A DNA stretch of 64,000 nt from Gnomoniopsis sp. IMI 355080 (lineage: Eukaryota; Ascomycota; Sordariomycetes; Diaporthales; Gnomoniaceae), in contig JAPEVC010000057.1 of the NCBI GenBank assembly GCA_027946555.1, forward strand, positions 62,001 through 126,000, in the 5' to 3' direction. How positions within the stretch are numbered: the stretch's first letter is position 1; each line of letters starts with the position of its first letter. The notes under the pieces were generated by a model that was given only the letters and a program-made list of their open reading frames with translations, searched no databases and was not told the DNA's origin. The position numbers were made by a program, and so were the translations under genes. Shown in pieces: positions 1 to 12,720 of this stretch.

Positions 1-759
1 AAGTGGAAGACTGCGCCGCAGAACCGCATAACAATTTCCCACCATCTACCAACAGCCACATTCTAAGTAGCATTCGGTCGTATAGTAGCGCACTAGACCT
101 CGGGATGGTGCATAGCCTTGTTTTCTGTACTTTCTAGTTTTCCGAGACCAGATCTTGTTGGCAAGTCATCTTGATGCGTGTTCTTGATGAGTTTTGAGAA
201 GAAAGGTACCGTTTACAATTGGAACTTGCCATCAGCTACATTTCCAGTCGGGAAGACAAAGAAACCGGAGAATATGACAAATTTATTTCATATAGTCTGG
301 AATGCCCTTCAGCGGAGTAGGAGTAGGCTTGCCATTGATAAAGGCGGAAGGCAAAGCAAGAAGGAGTATGGTAGACAGCCTTGTAGACACGGTTCATGTT
401 CATCTTCGTTGCCAAGCTCGGCGAGGGACATCTGTGGAAGAATGCAGACTGAAAGTTTGAGAAAGCAGCCGTGGTATTCGTCAAGCGTCTAGCTCTTTAT
501 CTCCTCAACGCTACATTTAATTCTGTATACAAAAAGCTCTCGCCTCCCATAAAAACCTACCAGATCCGTAATTAATCCAAAATGAGTACATAAAGTCTCT
601 TGGTAAGCCTCTTGCCCGTGTTCATAATATAACTACTGACAGAAAATCAGCTAGACCGATTCAACCGTAGCTATTACTCGCCTCGACAGGTTAGTAGGTA
701 TATCTCCAGCTGCGTTTCTCTCCACCATGTAATACACGCTGACGTCAGTCGTCAATTGC
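1..759. other. Left-edge non-coding stretch
   Basis: I see no supportable gene. Short open frames of up to about 100 codons on both strands have no recognisable domain. The stretch lies beyond the 3' end of the minus-strand gene that ends at 760. Confidence 0.5.
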
Positions 760-2818
760 TCACTTCTTTAGAACGTAACTGGACGAGAGCCTACGCCTCC
801 GCACAGGCTCGCCACCGCCATCTAACGGACGAATACCGTATTGATCGGGACTTGGGGATCGTTGGTCAATATACCGGCCGCCACTCGATGAGACAGCAAC
901 AGAAGTCCCACGGCGGTGACTGTCCCCAATGCGTGAAGAACCTCGAACTCGGCCCCGATCCCGGTCCAGGTCACGCGGCGGACGGGGAATATCCTGGGGA
1001 CTATCCGAGCGACGCCTTTGTACGGGTTGAATATCATCATCTGACCGACGATCTCGGTATTGCTCTGGTCTTGAGTAGCGCGGGTCGGCGTATCGGTCTC
1101 TGTCGCTATTACCCGAGGCAACAGACGGAGCTCTGGTTGAACGCGGCGTGCCAGCTCCAGATACAGACGCGCTGTTGGAACTGGGCGGGTATCGCGTGGT
1201 GGACGGGCTCCGGGCTGGGCGGCCTCGCTGATCGGCTGCCCGCCCGCTCACAACATCGCTAGATGTGCGAGGTGGTGGTGGCATGACCTTGCTCGCAGAT
1301 GGAGGAGCTTGCGGTTTCATGCCAAGCCAGGCCGTGCCGGTATAGCCAGTCTTTGAGCCACTCTTCGAAGAAGACGTTGACGCCTGGCCGTCAGATCGTC
1401 GGCTTCTAGTATCACTTGCGCGGCTCGGTGGTGCTTGCGCTGCTCTATCTGATACGGAAGAGTAGGCTGAACTGCCGACCTTGTCCCCAGTTGCCGATCC
1501 TGTCTTGCTCACGTCGGCGGCTTGTTTGGCTCTAAGGTCTTCATGCCGTTGCATACGCTCACGCAGGTCATGGGATTCTTTTCTACCCCAGTCTTGTGCA
1601 TTTCTCAACATCTTGTAGCTACGCTTGAAATCATCATACTCGGCCGTCCTGCCTGAGGCGACTTCGTTCTGAGCAATCTTCAGTGTTAGCAACGAAACAT
1701 CATTGGAAAATTAAAGAAACGTTGACGTCACGAAGAGCGTGTAATTCTTACATACCTGGTAATACTCAAAGTTGTTGTCATCCTTGGGGTCCTTGGGGTG
1801 TGCGTAATGGGAATAAGCCGTCCAGGAATGACCGTCCGTGGCTACACTCATCGGGGACGCACGGCGAGGTGGATCCTTGTCGCCTATAAAATCAAGAGCG
1901 CGATTACGAGCATAGGTCATGGTGGCTCCATCATAGCCAGCCTGAAGCTCAGCCTGACGCATACTTTTGCCGTAATCCTTAGATTCCACAACAAAATGAG
2001 GAAGGCCAACGTAACCTGGGTTATCATGAACAAGGGTAGCCGAGCCACCCAACTCGTTGATTTGTGGAGGAAATGACCTTTGTGTGTAGCCCTCAACCAT
2101 GTCTGGCTTAGGAGCTGAGAGACCGTTGTTGAAGCCAACATTGCTGGGGACTGTGATCCATTGTTTATCGAAATGGGCAAGATAGTCAATGTCTTGAAGA
2201 GCATTGGTTCTGCTTGTATCCTTGAAGACTCGTCCTAGCATAGCATTCTCGACGCCTCTCTCGTTTGCAGCGACGTCAAGGCTGCGGATGTACCTGTTGT
2301 GATCATCAGGAGTAGGAGATGCTGAGCCACGGTTCCGGCCGAGGTACTCTTTGATCTCTTGTTTGTTGGACGGTGGGAATTGGCTAGACTTCAGAACGCT
2401 GAGTCCGCCATTGGCGCGGAAGATCGGTTCAAATCGAGGGTCTGTTGTCGAAATTGAGTTCTTTCCATCAGATTGACTTGTCGTTTTACCAGATTTACTT
2501 GTTGATTTGGTCTTGGAACTGGAGTCACTCCTTCCGGCCTTCGAACCACTTTTCGTCATCTTCTCGAGCTGACGCAAATTTGCTCTCGTTAGGGGCGCCG
2601 GAGTGGAGGTTGCAGATGGCGTAAGGACGTGCTCTTCAGGTAGTGGACTACACACAACTGTAAGAGGAGGATTAGATAGGAGACCAAGGACGTAAAAGCC
2701 GAGTATGCCTACCAGGAGAGTATTGGAAGTCCTCGTGATCCAAATTCGCGTCGATGCGACGTATCTTGGACGACGGCTCCGATAACAGCGGGCTCTCTGG
2801 CTTTCTCTTGCTCCCCAT
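760..2818 (-). CDS. Ascomycete hypothetical protein with PD-(D/E)xK-like core and disordered arginine/serine tail
   Basis: Three exons (2818-2713, 2657-1756, 1677-760), introns of 55 and 78 bp, predicted 641 aa. The start is the ATG that opens with MGSKRKPESP; exon 1 joins in phase to VVCSPLPEEH. After a Ser/Lys-rich linker comes a conserved core of about residues 130-380. It includes KPDMVEGY, then LPHFVVESKDYGK, MRQAELQAGYDGATMTYAR and, across the second intron, RSYKMLRNAQDW. The Asp of KPD followed by Glu-Ser-Lys matches the spacing logic of PD-(D/E)xK nuclease folds, and similar proteins (I recall DUF7924-like families) are common and uncharacterised in ascomycetes. The last 230 residues are low-complexity Arg/Ser/Asp/Pro. 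Nuclease activity is inference; no partner gene is evident. Confidence 0.72.
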
Positions 2819-5317
2819 GGTGACTGTTTGAGTCGGTCGAGCGACGAGGACTTTCTTTATAGGGATTCATATGTTTCATGAGGCGCCTCTTTTAGAGATC
2901 CTCGACAAGACTGAGGTGCCTCGGTGGATCGGACTTCGCAATGGGTGCGCGGAATGTTGGGTCGAGGCCGCGGCGCAGCGACCGGATATCGAGGGCGTTG
3001 AGACGAGATAGTGTGTTTGGAAAACGCGTTGGCATTGATGAGGAGTGAAGAAACCGCCGACAGTTGCGCAATGGAACCAGAGCCGCACACATCGTTGGCC
3101 AAGAGTGCAGGAAGGGTTGGGTGTTGGTTATGGCAAAGTCTATCTCGACGTTGCAGGCGCGAAGTGTTGATCTGGGCGCATTGCCAGGCTTCAGCTAGGG
3201 AGGCCAGGGTAGAGCTTGGTGCGAGCGGCCAATGACGACGCGGCAGTGACTTTAGCGCCGGCTGCAGCCGCCGGTTCCATTGAGCTCTGGGGCTGGCCGC
3301 GTCGCTTATCAGGCAAGTCAGGGTAGGAACAGGGATCTCAGAGTAAGTATCCACCTGTACCAATCTCTCGGGTCAACGCACAAGCCTCCCATACTCACAA
3401 CTTTCGCAATATCTTCCTCACACAATGGATTGACGGCGAGAGATGGAGTCATTGGTAGGTCTCCTTTGGAACGATACCCCCGCGTTCAGTTACACTGGAC
3501 CCAAGAGCTGCATTTCCGGCCCGCACGCGCGCTTGATATTTACCTTTTTGACAAGGAGGCTCCGCATGTGGTCGGTCTGCACGGCGGCCAGACCTATGGC
3601 CGAGTTGCGACGTGCCTGTGGCCTTTTCTACTCAATTGGCTGTGCTTCCTCCGCTCATCTTCCCCGGGCGGCCGGCGACAAAGATTTCTGGCAAGAGTCT
3701 GCTCGACCATCTTGGTCTCTATTGCGGCTTGCACCTGAGCAGCTAATGGCCAAGAGTTCTGGAAAGGGTAATGCTTGCCAGATCTCTAGCTGGCGGGGAT
3801 CTACCTATGCGATGAGTTGACGTGCGGAGGAGTGAACTGCCGTCGGGAACGTCTGACATGCCCGTGAAGTATGAGCAGAAGGGCGAGTATGATGACCCAG
3901 CTTACAAAATGGCGGCAGCGGCCACCACCGGAGTGTTTATGTTTCGCGGTGGAATCTTGCCACCCGCGCTGATGCCGGCTCTCAAGGAACTAAGCACGAA
4001 CAGGACCGTCTAGGACACGATGTAAGCCATGTTTTCTCCAAATATAGCGATCCACCGCCGTCGTGTGCAATACGGCCATAGAGGGCACACGTGTCGTCTT
4101 GAGCAGGGATCTGAGGGCTGAATCGAGAACTTTGTGAGCCAGTGCCTTGAGCAGGGTGGAGAGCTGAAATATAGCTGTCGACTTGTGCAAGACGTCGCGC
4201 CTGTTAGTGCCCACACAGGACTGTCCCTGAACTGAGCGCCAGGCCTGTGTTCAAGTGAAATTCGATTGTATTACGGCTACAGTAATATATCAAAGACATC
4301 GGACACTCTTGAGAAAGACTGCTTCAGGCATTGGACATCTTGAGCACATCTACATAAAGTACTCTGACCAGACAAAATTGGACACGCAAGATCTCGATTA
4401 AGGCCGCGATGTTGTATATGGGTCGAGCCTTGACACGCCTATTAGCAATTTTTGCAATCAAAGCCAGTTGTACAAATCGAGCCATGTTTTGCACGAAATA
4501 GGTGAAGCATTGTCTTCTCAGATCCTTAATAGCATTCTCTAGAATGAGATATAACCTTTTAGTAAACAGATTTGCCAAGATCTTCAAGTAAACCTCAGAA
4601 TCCCCGGCCAGATCGATTAGGAAATTTGACGATTGCGCCCCAAGTCTTGCGAGAAGGAAACGTGGCGGTCTCAGTATTTGGCACTTATTGAATGAACCAT
4701 AGCTGTATATATAAGAGGTCCACAGGTAGCCTCATTAATCGCCCCATACGAGCGGTCTCTGAATGCAGAATGAAGTACATGAGCGTATCTGTGTGTGGGA
4801 TTTGGGGGCGCGGACAAAAGCGTGGGGGTTCGCAAACCTTAAATAGTTTAGGCGTTTTGACGGCCCAATCCTGTACCTTACATCGCATGCCTGTAGTTGG
4901 AGTGTAGGTCTGCGAATCTGGTGTGGTACGCGTACATTCGCATTCATCCCAGCACGAGAGCATGAACCGAATTTCCATCTTCTTCTCAGGTTACTTACTG
5001 TCTGAAAATGTGACAGTGGAATAACGCTGACGTGGAACGGAGAAAAGGAGAGGTGCAGCGCGACAGGTCTTCGTTAAGCTGGTAATGAATATCTTTCGAC
5101 TCAGGACTGTATCTCGTCTTTTTAGAGGCTAATGTACTCTCGCTAGACATGCAGATTCTCCGCGGCTGATGCAGGTTGTGACCTCATCAACGCCTCCTGA
5201 TCCTGGCACATATTATATATCCTTAGGTAGTGGGGAGTTCGTCGACGCTGTTCAAATGCAAATTCCATTGTTATTCGCATTCTCGAAAACAGCGACACTT
5301 CACCGACTAGCATCACA
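2819..5317. other. 2.5 kb spacer without a supportable gene
   Basis: It separates two divergent genes. Several frames stay open for 60-170 codons around 2860-4010 because of higher GC, but none shows a family signature or a consistent intron/codon pattern. From 4020 to 5317 the sequence is AT-richer. The last part must hold the promoter of the transporter starting at 5318. Confidence 0.45.
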
Positions 5318-7186
5318 ATGGATATCGTCGACACGGAGGAGACCCCCTTGCTCGGGACAGATCAAGCGCCCAAACCGGGTGCGGAGACACCTCGGCTGCC
5401 TTGGATATCACGACGCGGTTCTGCAGATGCTCTTCGGAGGCATTTATCACAATGGGCTCCTGTGTGGTTCTGCCTGCTATTCGTGCTGCTCATCGACATT
5501 CCTGCATTCATGAGCGAAACTCCTAAGCTGCGGATGCTTGAGCTGAGCTTGTGCCGAGAGTATTATAGCACACGAGACCCTTCAGTCATCGACGACAATG
5601 GAAGCGTGCCCGAGGGTCTTTGCAAGCTGCCTCAAATACACAGCTCGCTTGCTAAACAACTTGGCTTGCTAGGTATGAGATACTTCACTACGGTTCTGAA
5701 TTTCCCTTCAAGACGTGGGATGGAGTACGAATCACTGCAGTATCTGAGCTTCCGCAACAAGTTATGGAAGCCTTGATGGAATACATGAGAGGAGTTGCTA
5801 AGTCTTAATGCCAATAGCAATGCTTGGTGGTTTACCAGGCCTCGTACTGGCTGTGCCGTATGGCATGCTAGCTGATCACCGGAGCCGGAGACTAGTCGCT
5901 GGTCTCTGTGTCGTCGGCTTCATATTGAGAGACCTTTGTTACTTTGTCGTCAATTATTACTACAAGTTCTTCCCGCGACGAGCTGTGTATGCCGCGCCGT
6001 TGTTTACCATCCTCGGCGGAGGTCTCACAGTGATGAACCCAATGATTATGGCCATTGTCGCGGCTTCTGTCTCAGAAGAGCTCAGGTAAGAGTATACATA
6101 CTTTGAATGGAATATGAGCTCATTTTCGGGAACAGAATCCAAGCTTTCTTCTTCATTCATGTAACAACGCTCGTGACTGAATTCATCGCGCCACCGCTGG
6201 CGGCACTCTTGTTGAGTATCTGTGGACCATATTTCGCGTTCCTTGCTGCTGTACTTTTCGAAGTAGCAGCATTTCTCGCTCTCGGACTTATCAAAGAACC
6301 TCGCCATGCCAACAATCGTGAGATTGAGAGCGAGTCTGATGAGCGCCAGGAAGACAATAATAACAGCCAGGCTTCAGAACCCAAATCAACTTTCAAGCAA
6401 CCTTTGATCAAAGTGATGAGATACTTGCGACAAGATGTCGGGGGTATACTTACGCAAAAGGTCCTTCTGCTGGGTATTCTTGCTTTGGTTGGAACAAGAT
6501 TAGGACGGCCCATGCTAGAGTTGATTCTGCAATATATGTCGGTGAGGTTTGGTTGGCATTTTAGCAAGGTACGTCACTCCAACGCTGCTCACAAGGCTTG
6601 AGTGAGGAATTTGACAGGCGGTGGCAGACGAATTATCTTCTTTCCATCCAAGCTGCAACCCAAATTTTTATTTTTCTGTTCATCCTCCCAGCAATTAACG
6701 CGTGGCTTGTACGGAAAGTGGAGCACGCCCCTGCAGCGAACTTGGCTCTTGCGAGAGGTTCTGTCTTAGTTCTCTCTATCTCAACCTTAGCCATGGGGCT
6801 GGCCCCGTTGCCGCCCGTATTCATCGCCTGTACGTCTCTTGTGCCACATATTTTCTACCTGTTTATGCTGTTCGTTTCAAATTTCGTTGCTGACTGACTT
6901 AGTCATGATGATTTATAATTGCGGGAACGGTTTTGCATCGGCAATGCGATCATTTTTGACTTCACTCGTACCTGGAGACCGCATTGCTACCTTGTTCACG
7001 ACAATAGCCCTCTTCGAGGGGTTGTCAGGCTTCGTTCTCCCTCCACTGCTTGGCTACGCTTTTGCTTTCGGGTTGACTCAAGGTGGACCGTTAATGTCCT
7101 TGCCGTTCTACATTGTGGCAGGTATATATGGCCTGGGTTTCTTGGTGGTCTGCAGCCTTCGGTACCAGCGACGTGAATACTGTTAG
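5318..7186 (+). CDS. Major facilitator superfamily transporter (substrate unknown)
   Basis: Five exons (5318-5672, 5818-6085, 6136-6568, 6628-6829, 6903-7186), predicted 513 aa. All introns are GT-AG and the frame is kept through each join. The N-terminal 45 residues are cytoplasmic, with an acidic di-leucine-like start (EETPLLG). About 12 hydrophobic segments follow. The loop between TM2 and TM3 carries a diverged MFS signature, PYGMLADHRSRRLVAG (consensus G-x3-D-R-x-G-R-R). A hydrophilic central loop (residues about 255-295, rich in Glu/Asn/Ser) separates the two six-helix halves. The second half includes NCGNGFASAMRSFLTSLVP. The architecture resembles fungal MFS proteins annotated as tetracycline-resistance or folate-type carriers. 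The substrate cannot be read from sequence and no pathway gene lies beside it. The start is the first ATG of the only N-terminal exon seen. Confidence 0.85.
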
Positions 7187-7313
7187 ACCTGGAGTTGCAT
7201 TTGAGTATGGACCTACGCATTGCTACCGACAACTTAAAGAAAGGCTAACTCCAGGTTGGATAGAAACAAATGAGCAGCTGATTGACTCCGCATTGGCCAA
7301 ACGACACCAGAGA

Positions 7314-8278
7314 TTACTTTTCTTTCGGCACTCCGAGTCGACCCAGTGTTTCTTTGAGCCCCAGTCGAATCCAGTTGTCAATCTCATCTTGAGTCGCAGT
7401 TGCTATGTATCCCAACATGCCCATTGCGTTCGCTCCCGTATTTTGGGTCACGGCAGCTCGTCGTCTGGGAATTATAATCATCCAACGCTTTGTGAGGATC
7501 ACATTGTGCGGGCAAGCAGCGCCCGGTGGCGCACTATGTGCGTGTTGCGCGCGACCATGCCCGACCCTATCGGCATGCTTCAAAAGCTCGTTGTATATCA
7601 TGAGCAAATTGGTTGGCGTGATGGAGTGTTCTTCGAAGCGATGGTAAAACCATGCAAATGGGACGTCGGGCTCCTTGCCATCCGGATGATCTAGGAAGGC
7701 TGCGAAGCTGTCCTTTGGCATCGGCAGCAGCTGCATATGCTTATGCAAACGACTACACCCTCCATCTTGGCCGCAATTATAGAAAATAGCATAATCATTT
7801 TCAAGGCCATTGAGCGTCTTCAATGCCGCTGTGAGGTCGGTTTCATGGAGAGGCTCGTATTGCCTTCGGTGTCCATCTGAAGCCAGGAGCATCAAATGTG
7901 GCCTTGCGAAGCAGAACTTGTTGACCGCTAGGAAGTGACTGCTGCCAAGGTCGCCGATTTCAAACTCCGCGGTGCTAATATCGCTTCCGTCGCGACTCAG
8001 CTGGGCCAACCCAGCATCATCCCCTGCTTGTGGTAGGGCCGATTGTAGAGTTGGCTTCTTAGCAATGGCCGATGTAAGGATGAAGTGAAACTGTGGAATA
8101 GTACGTCATTATATACGTGTGAAGAGAGCGTACGCGTACCTAGGTAGGCTTCAATGCGTGCCACGCTTACCTTCAGGTTTCCGTCCGTATGTTCGATTGT
8201 CTTTTGCTTGTTGTCATACAGAACGAGGCCAGAGTCGACAAGGCTATCGAATTTGGTCAAGATCGATGCTTCGTCCAT
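7314..8278 (-). CDS. Ap4A phosphorylase / ATP adenylyltransferase (APA1/APA2 family)
   Basis: Two exons (8278-8171 and 8090-7314), intron 80 bp, predicted 294 aa. This family splits diadenosine tetraphosphate with phosphate to ATP and ADP, in cytosol or nucleus. The N-terminus has the family segment ending AIAKKPTLQ. The active site is the HIT-like motif in GGCSRLHKHMQLLP (about residues 147-160), whose central His would be the covalent AMP carrier. The C-terminal domain (about residues 190-294) includes YNELLKHADRV, CPHNVILTKRW and MIIIPRRRAAV, as in fungal Apa2. Length is close to yeast Apa1/Apa2 (just over 320 aa), slightly short. The intron contains one perfect TACCTAGGTA palindrome (8137-8146). 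It converges with the MFS gene ending at 7186. Confidence 0.9.
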
Positions 8279-9415
8279 GGCTGTAGTTCAGCAATCGTTC
8301 TGGTCTATATCTATCTTTTGGAAGTTGGGAGGTATCGAGTACAGCACGAGTTGGGTCGCCAATGACAGGTGGCCAGCCAGTCAAACTAAAATAGACAACT
8401 TTAGACGAAGAATAACGCAAGGAATGTCTAGCCGTCACTAGAGCAACCCGTTCACTTCGAAAAGTCTTCAAAAGTCTAAGCGATATCAAACATACTTCCT
8501 TTGAACACGAGGTTTCGTTAAGCATGTCGTAGGTCTAGGTATCTAGGCGGCCACCGTGGCGTTACAGAACAATCGAGGGATAATAAGTGGGGCGAGCTCT
8601 GCCCCATGTGTAAGCTAGGTAGGTTGTCCTTTTACGCTCTACTCTCTTTCAGTTGAGGGCCTCTTTACATCATCGCCTTTTGACTTCCTGAAGCCTCACA
8701 TGCATAGTCGACTGTCTACATGTTCACAATTCAACATGCTTATATTCTCAAAAGTCCCTAAAGAACTCCCGGAATCTTTACTATGCAGCAATAACAGCCT
8801 GTCACATTCCCCAGTTTGTTCTATGCTTAACAGCAGGTTCAATTCCGAAAACTAGAATCGAACTAGAATCGAGAGAACTAGAAAGCATTCCGTATGCATA
8901 ATCAAAATCTCGTCCTTAGATGCAGAGCGCGAGTAGTTTCTTATACACATGTGAATTGCAGGGGCTCACGTCCCGGCATTGATGAAACAAAGTTTGCTCG
9001 GCACAAGAAACTAATTAGATGATTGCCAAGTGCAGCAACTAGCAACAATCTCAAGGCTCAATCCTTTGCCTTAATAGCCTGAATTCCAGACCATCGTGGA
9101 AGCATGAAGTTTACTGTCAATAGGGTCACCGCCCCTTAATCTGAATAATGACTCGAATGTGAATGCTAAAAGTCTTGCCATTGTTCGAAATCGAGCGTGT
9201 TGCTGACAGCCCGAGGGTTGCGACCCCTGATTTATAGAGGCTTGTCGCTTGGCAGGCACCCCGAATTTAACTGAATATATGACTCGAGCACATTCTCCCG
9301 GAGTGGTCTTTGTATTTTAATGTTGGCATTTCCACTTGTCTCGAATCCTTCTTGCGAGTCTGTACGTCTTTGTATGTCTTTCATTTCTTCAATGTTCTTC
9401 TAAACGCTCTTTAAG
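8279..9415. other. Shared promoter region, otherwise empty
   Basis: This 1.1 kb separates the divergent Ap4A phosphorylase and GH74 genes. It holds no coding signature. It contains CTAGGTA-type fragments (for example near 8530 and 8610) and AT-rich patches. I did not identify a convincing operator. Confidence 0.45.
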
Positions 9416-11819
9416 ATGCATTACATTCGTTCATTTTCCCTGTTAGCCGCAGTTGTAACAGGCCCTGCACAGGCGGCCTATGACTGGAAGAACGTTCGCT
9501 TTGGAGGTGGAGGTGGATTTGTTGATGGCATCGTCTTCCATCCAAAGTCGGAAGGCGTCGCTTATGCCAGAACTGATATTGGAGGACTTTACAGACTGAA
9601 TGCCTCAGACGACTCGTGGACACCATTGACTGATGAAATTTGCACAGACGAGGGATGGTGGGTTGTTTCTTCGCTTTGATGAAAGAAGAATTTCGACCTA
9701 ACATTGGCAGGCACAACAATGGCATTGATGCAGTGGCATTGGACCCTCAAAACGACGAGTTGGTATACGCAGCGGTTGGGCTGTACAGCACCAACACAAC
9801 GTAGGTCCAGCATCGATTTTTCTCGTTTGCAGGAATCTCCTATTGACATAACTATCCAGATGGGACACCAACGGCTCCATCATTCGCAGCACCGACCGCG
9901 GTGCCACTTGGACCTTCACCGACCTCCCCTTCAAAGTTGGTGGCAACATGCCCGGCCGTGGCAATGGCGAGCGCCTCGCCGTTGACCCTGCCAACTCCAA
10001 CATCCTTTTCTTCGGCGCCCGCAGCGGTAATGGGCTATGGAAATCCACCGATGCCGGGGCTTCCTTCACTAAAGTTGAAAGTTTCACGGCTGTAGGCAAT
10101 TTCGCCCAGAATCTGAGTGATACCAGCGGTTATACTAGTGACATTCAAGGCTTGACTTTCGTTACCTTTGATGAGACGTCAGGGACAACAGAGACTGGCT
10201 CCACCAAGCGTATATTTGTGGGTTCTGCGAGCAATGGAACGGTATTGCCAGTGTGGGTGTCGGAAGACGCGGGCGAGACTTGGCAGGCTTTGGCCGGCCA
10301 GCCTGAAGAGGGATTCTTCCCCCACAAGGGCAAGATCCAACCCACGGAGAAGGCGTTGTATATTACATACAGCGATGGTACGGGACCTTTTGACGGCGCA
10401 AATGGCACGGTATGGCGGTACAGTCTTACCAACTCGTCGTGGACCGACATCACCCCCGCGAAGGGTGCTGGCCATGGATATGGAGGACTTGGTTTGGACA
10501 TGCAAAAGCCCGGTACCCTCGTTGTGGCTGCCCTCAATCTATGGTACCCAGATGTTCAGTTTTTCAGGTCGACGGATTCCGGAGCAACTTGGTCGACTAT
10601 TTGGGAGTGGCAAACGGAACCCAACTCGACTGAACGCACGATGGTTCGCCACCACACAATCGCGGCACCTACTGCGCCATGGATCGAGAAGTCTGGCCTG
10701 ATGAGTTTGGGTTGGATGGTTGAGGCCCTGGAGATCAACCCCTTTAATAGCGACCATTGGCTCTGGGGCACAGGTCTGACCATTTATGGTGGCAAGGATC
10801 TCACGACATGGGACGCGATCCCCCGGCAGAACGTCACCGTCGAGTCGATGGCATATGGAGTGGAAGAGACCGCAGTGCTAGGTCTTGCGTCTATTCCAGG
10901 TGGAACTGAGCTCTTGGCTGCCATTGGTGATTACGATGGCTTTTCCTACCTGAATGAGAGTTTCCTCGATACACCGGCTGAGAGAAATTGGGCCAACCCC
11001 AGTATCACCACCACGAACGACGTCGATTTTGCTGGATTGACGGTGCAAAATGTCTTGCGAGTTGGTAATGGCTCGGATGGCTCCAAGCCACAGATGCTTA
11101 CGAGCACTGACGGTGGTTTTACATGGCAGTTCTATGCGGGTGCCACGGACAATACCACATACGGTGGCCTGGGCGCGTATTCGGCCAACGGTAACGCGAT
11201 TCTGTGGTCGAGCTGGAACAAAGGTGTCTTCATCTCTACCAATGGCAGCGCTTTCGCTGCTGTGCCTGAGCTCTCGACGACCAAGGGAGCCTCTGGATAC
11301 ATAGACACCATCATCGCTGCGGACAAGCAAAACGGGACTGTTTTCTACGCAGCCTTTGCTCGCAATGGGACATTTATGGTCTCGACGGACACGGGAGCCT
11401 CTTTTACTTTCGCTGGAAAGCTTGGCAACGCCACCATAGTCGAGGACGTCACAGCCCACCCGGCGGTGGCTGGCGAGGTTTACGTCTCCACGGACGTGGG
11501 AGTATTCAGAAGTACTGATTACGGTACTACTTTCTCCCTTTTGGCAACATCTTTGACGAACACTCAGCAATTGTCGCTGGGACTTGCGGCAGATGGCTCC
11601 TCGTGGGACATATACGCTCTTGGAACTGGTCCAACGGGGAAGAGATTGTACGCAAGCCACGATGCTGGAGCTACTTGGGTCGACGTTCAGGGGGATAAGC
11701 AAGGCTTCGGAACCATTGTATCAGCGAAGACAAGAGTAGTTGGCAGTGCAAATGTACCGGGGCAAGTGTACATTGGCACCAATGGTCGTGGTGTTCTGTA
11801 TGGCTCGGGTTCTCTCTAA
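9416..11819 (+). CDS. Secreted GH74 xyloglucanase / oligoxyloglucan-specific glycosidase
   Basis: Three exons (9416-9657, 9711-9800, 9860-11819), introns 53 and 59 bp, predicted 763 aa. A signal peptide covers residues 1-20 (cleavage after GPAQA). The mature protein begins AYDWKNVRFGGGGGFVDG, the hallmark start of GH74. GH74 enzymes cut the beta-1,4-glucan backbone of xyloglucan and fold as two seven-bladed propellers. YARTDIGGLYR holds Asp54, which matches one of the two catalytic Asp residues known in the family. Asp-box-like repeats recur (RSTDRGATW, WKSTDAGASF, FRSTDSGATW, YASHDAGATW). The protein ends soon after the second propeller without a carbohydrate-binding module, unlike some GH74 enzymes. 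Several NxS/T sites suit secretion. Whether it is endo-acting or reducing-end-specific cannot be told. It stands alone rather than in a CAZyme cluster. Confidence 0.95.
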
Positions 11820-12720
11820 CGATTTGATATACAATGGTAGACTTGTTAGACCCTGTCCCTACATTACAAGGAATCTCATTACTTGGCACAACCAGTTCAT
11901 CAAATGATTCGTGCTGTTGTGATTATTATTCTTGATGTACCTGATACCTAATGATGGTGCTAGTTTCCAGGGGATGGTAGGCTTTGGTGTGCAAGGAGCG
12001 TGCAGGTGCCTTGTGGTAAACTCATGCAGTCTGGCTTCTCGATGTCCTCCTGTCACACACTACCTTAGCTAGGTACTAAAACCAAGGAAACTCTCATGGT
12101 AGAATACCTAGGTATACCTAGTCCTTAGACCAATCGGGTTGCTAATTGCTGCTAAATGTATTGCTCCCAACCAACTTCAGGTCGTTATATCACATGCCAA
12201 CACGACTCCTTAGTACCCTCTCTATTCTTGCTTCTTTTCCTGAGCGCTACACCGATGGGCATTTCTAATCAATTTTACCCAAGCCACTCAACACTCTAAC
12301 AAAGCAAGTCAAGTGGCCAATGACGCTGCCCTCTCGCGTAAGACTTCTGGGCATATCATTACATTTCACGGCTTGTCAATAAGTATTCTCGTAGTCCACG
12401 GGTCTCATCAGCTCTTGGGATCCGTGTCTGGCCGCTGATCAGCGAAGGAGACCTCATGTAAACTTTGGCCGGAGCAGAAGAGGTATATTTCAGACACCAT
12501 ACAAGTTTTTCAGCCAATAATTTGCTCATAATTATATTTATATTAGGACACAACAGAGAAATGGCGTGGGAAATGACCTTTTGTTGTTTGTCTGTCAACA
12601 TCGCCCGTAGCCACACACTATTCTCAATCTCCAACTCATAGACATTACTAGTGTCCCCCACAGTACCTTGTTCAGATGCACAATACATCACTTATGACTA
12701 AAGTACTCTATTACCAGTAC
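11820..12720. other. Spacer between convergent GH74 and CHRD genes
   Basis: No gene supported. A 110-codon minus-strand frame at 12359-12691 has no family signature. A perfect TACCTAGGTA palindrome lies at 12105-12114, followed at once by TACCTAG. Confidence 0.45.

Noticed and set aside
2857..4013. GC-rich stretch with several overlapping open frames (up to 168 codons) on both strands
   Set aside because: No domain, no consistent splice pattern, and frames overlap one another on both strands, as GC-rich non-coding DNA does.
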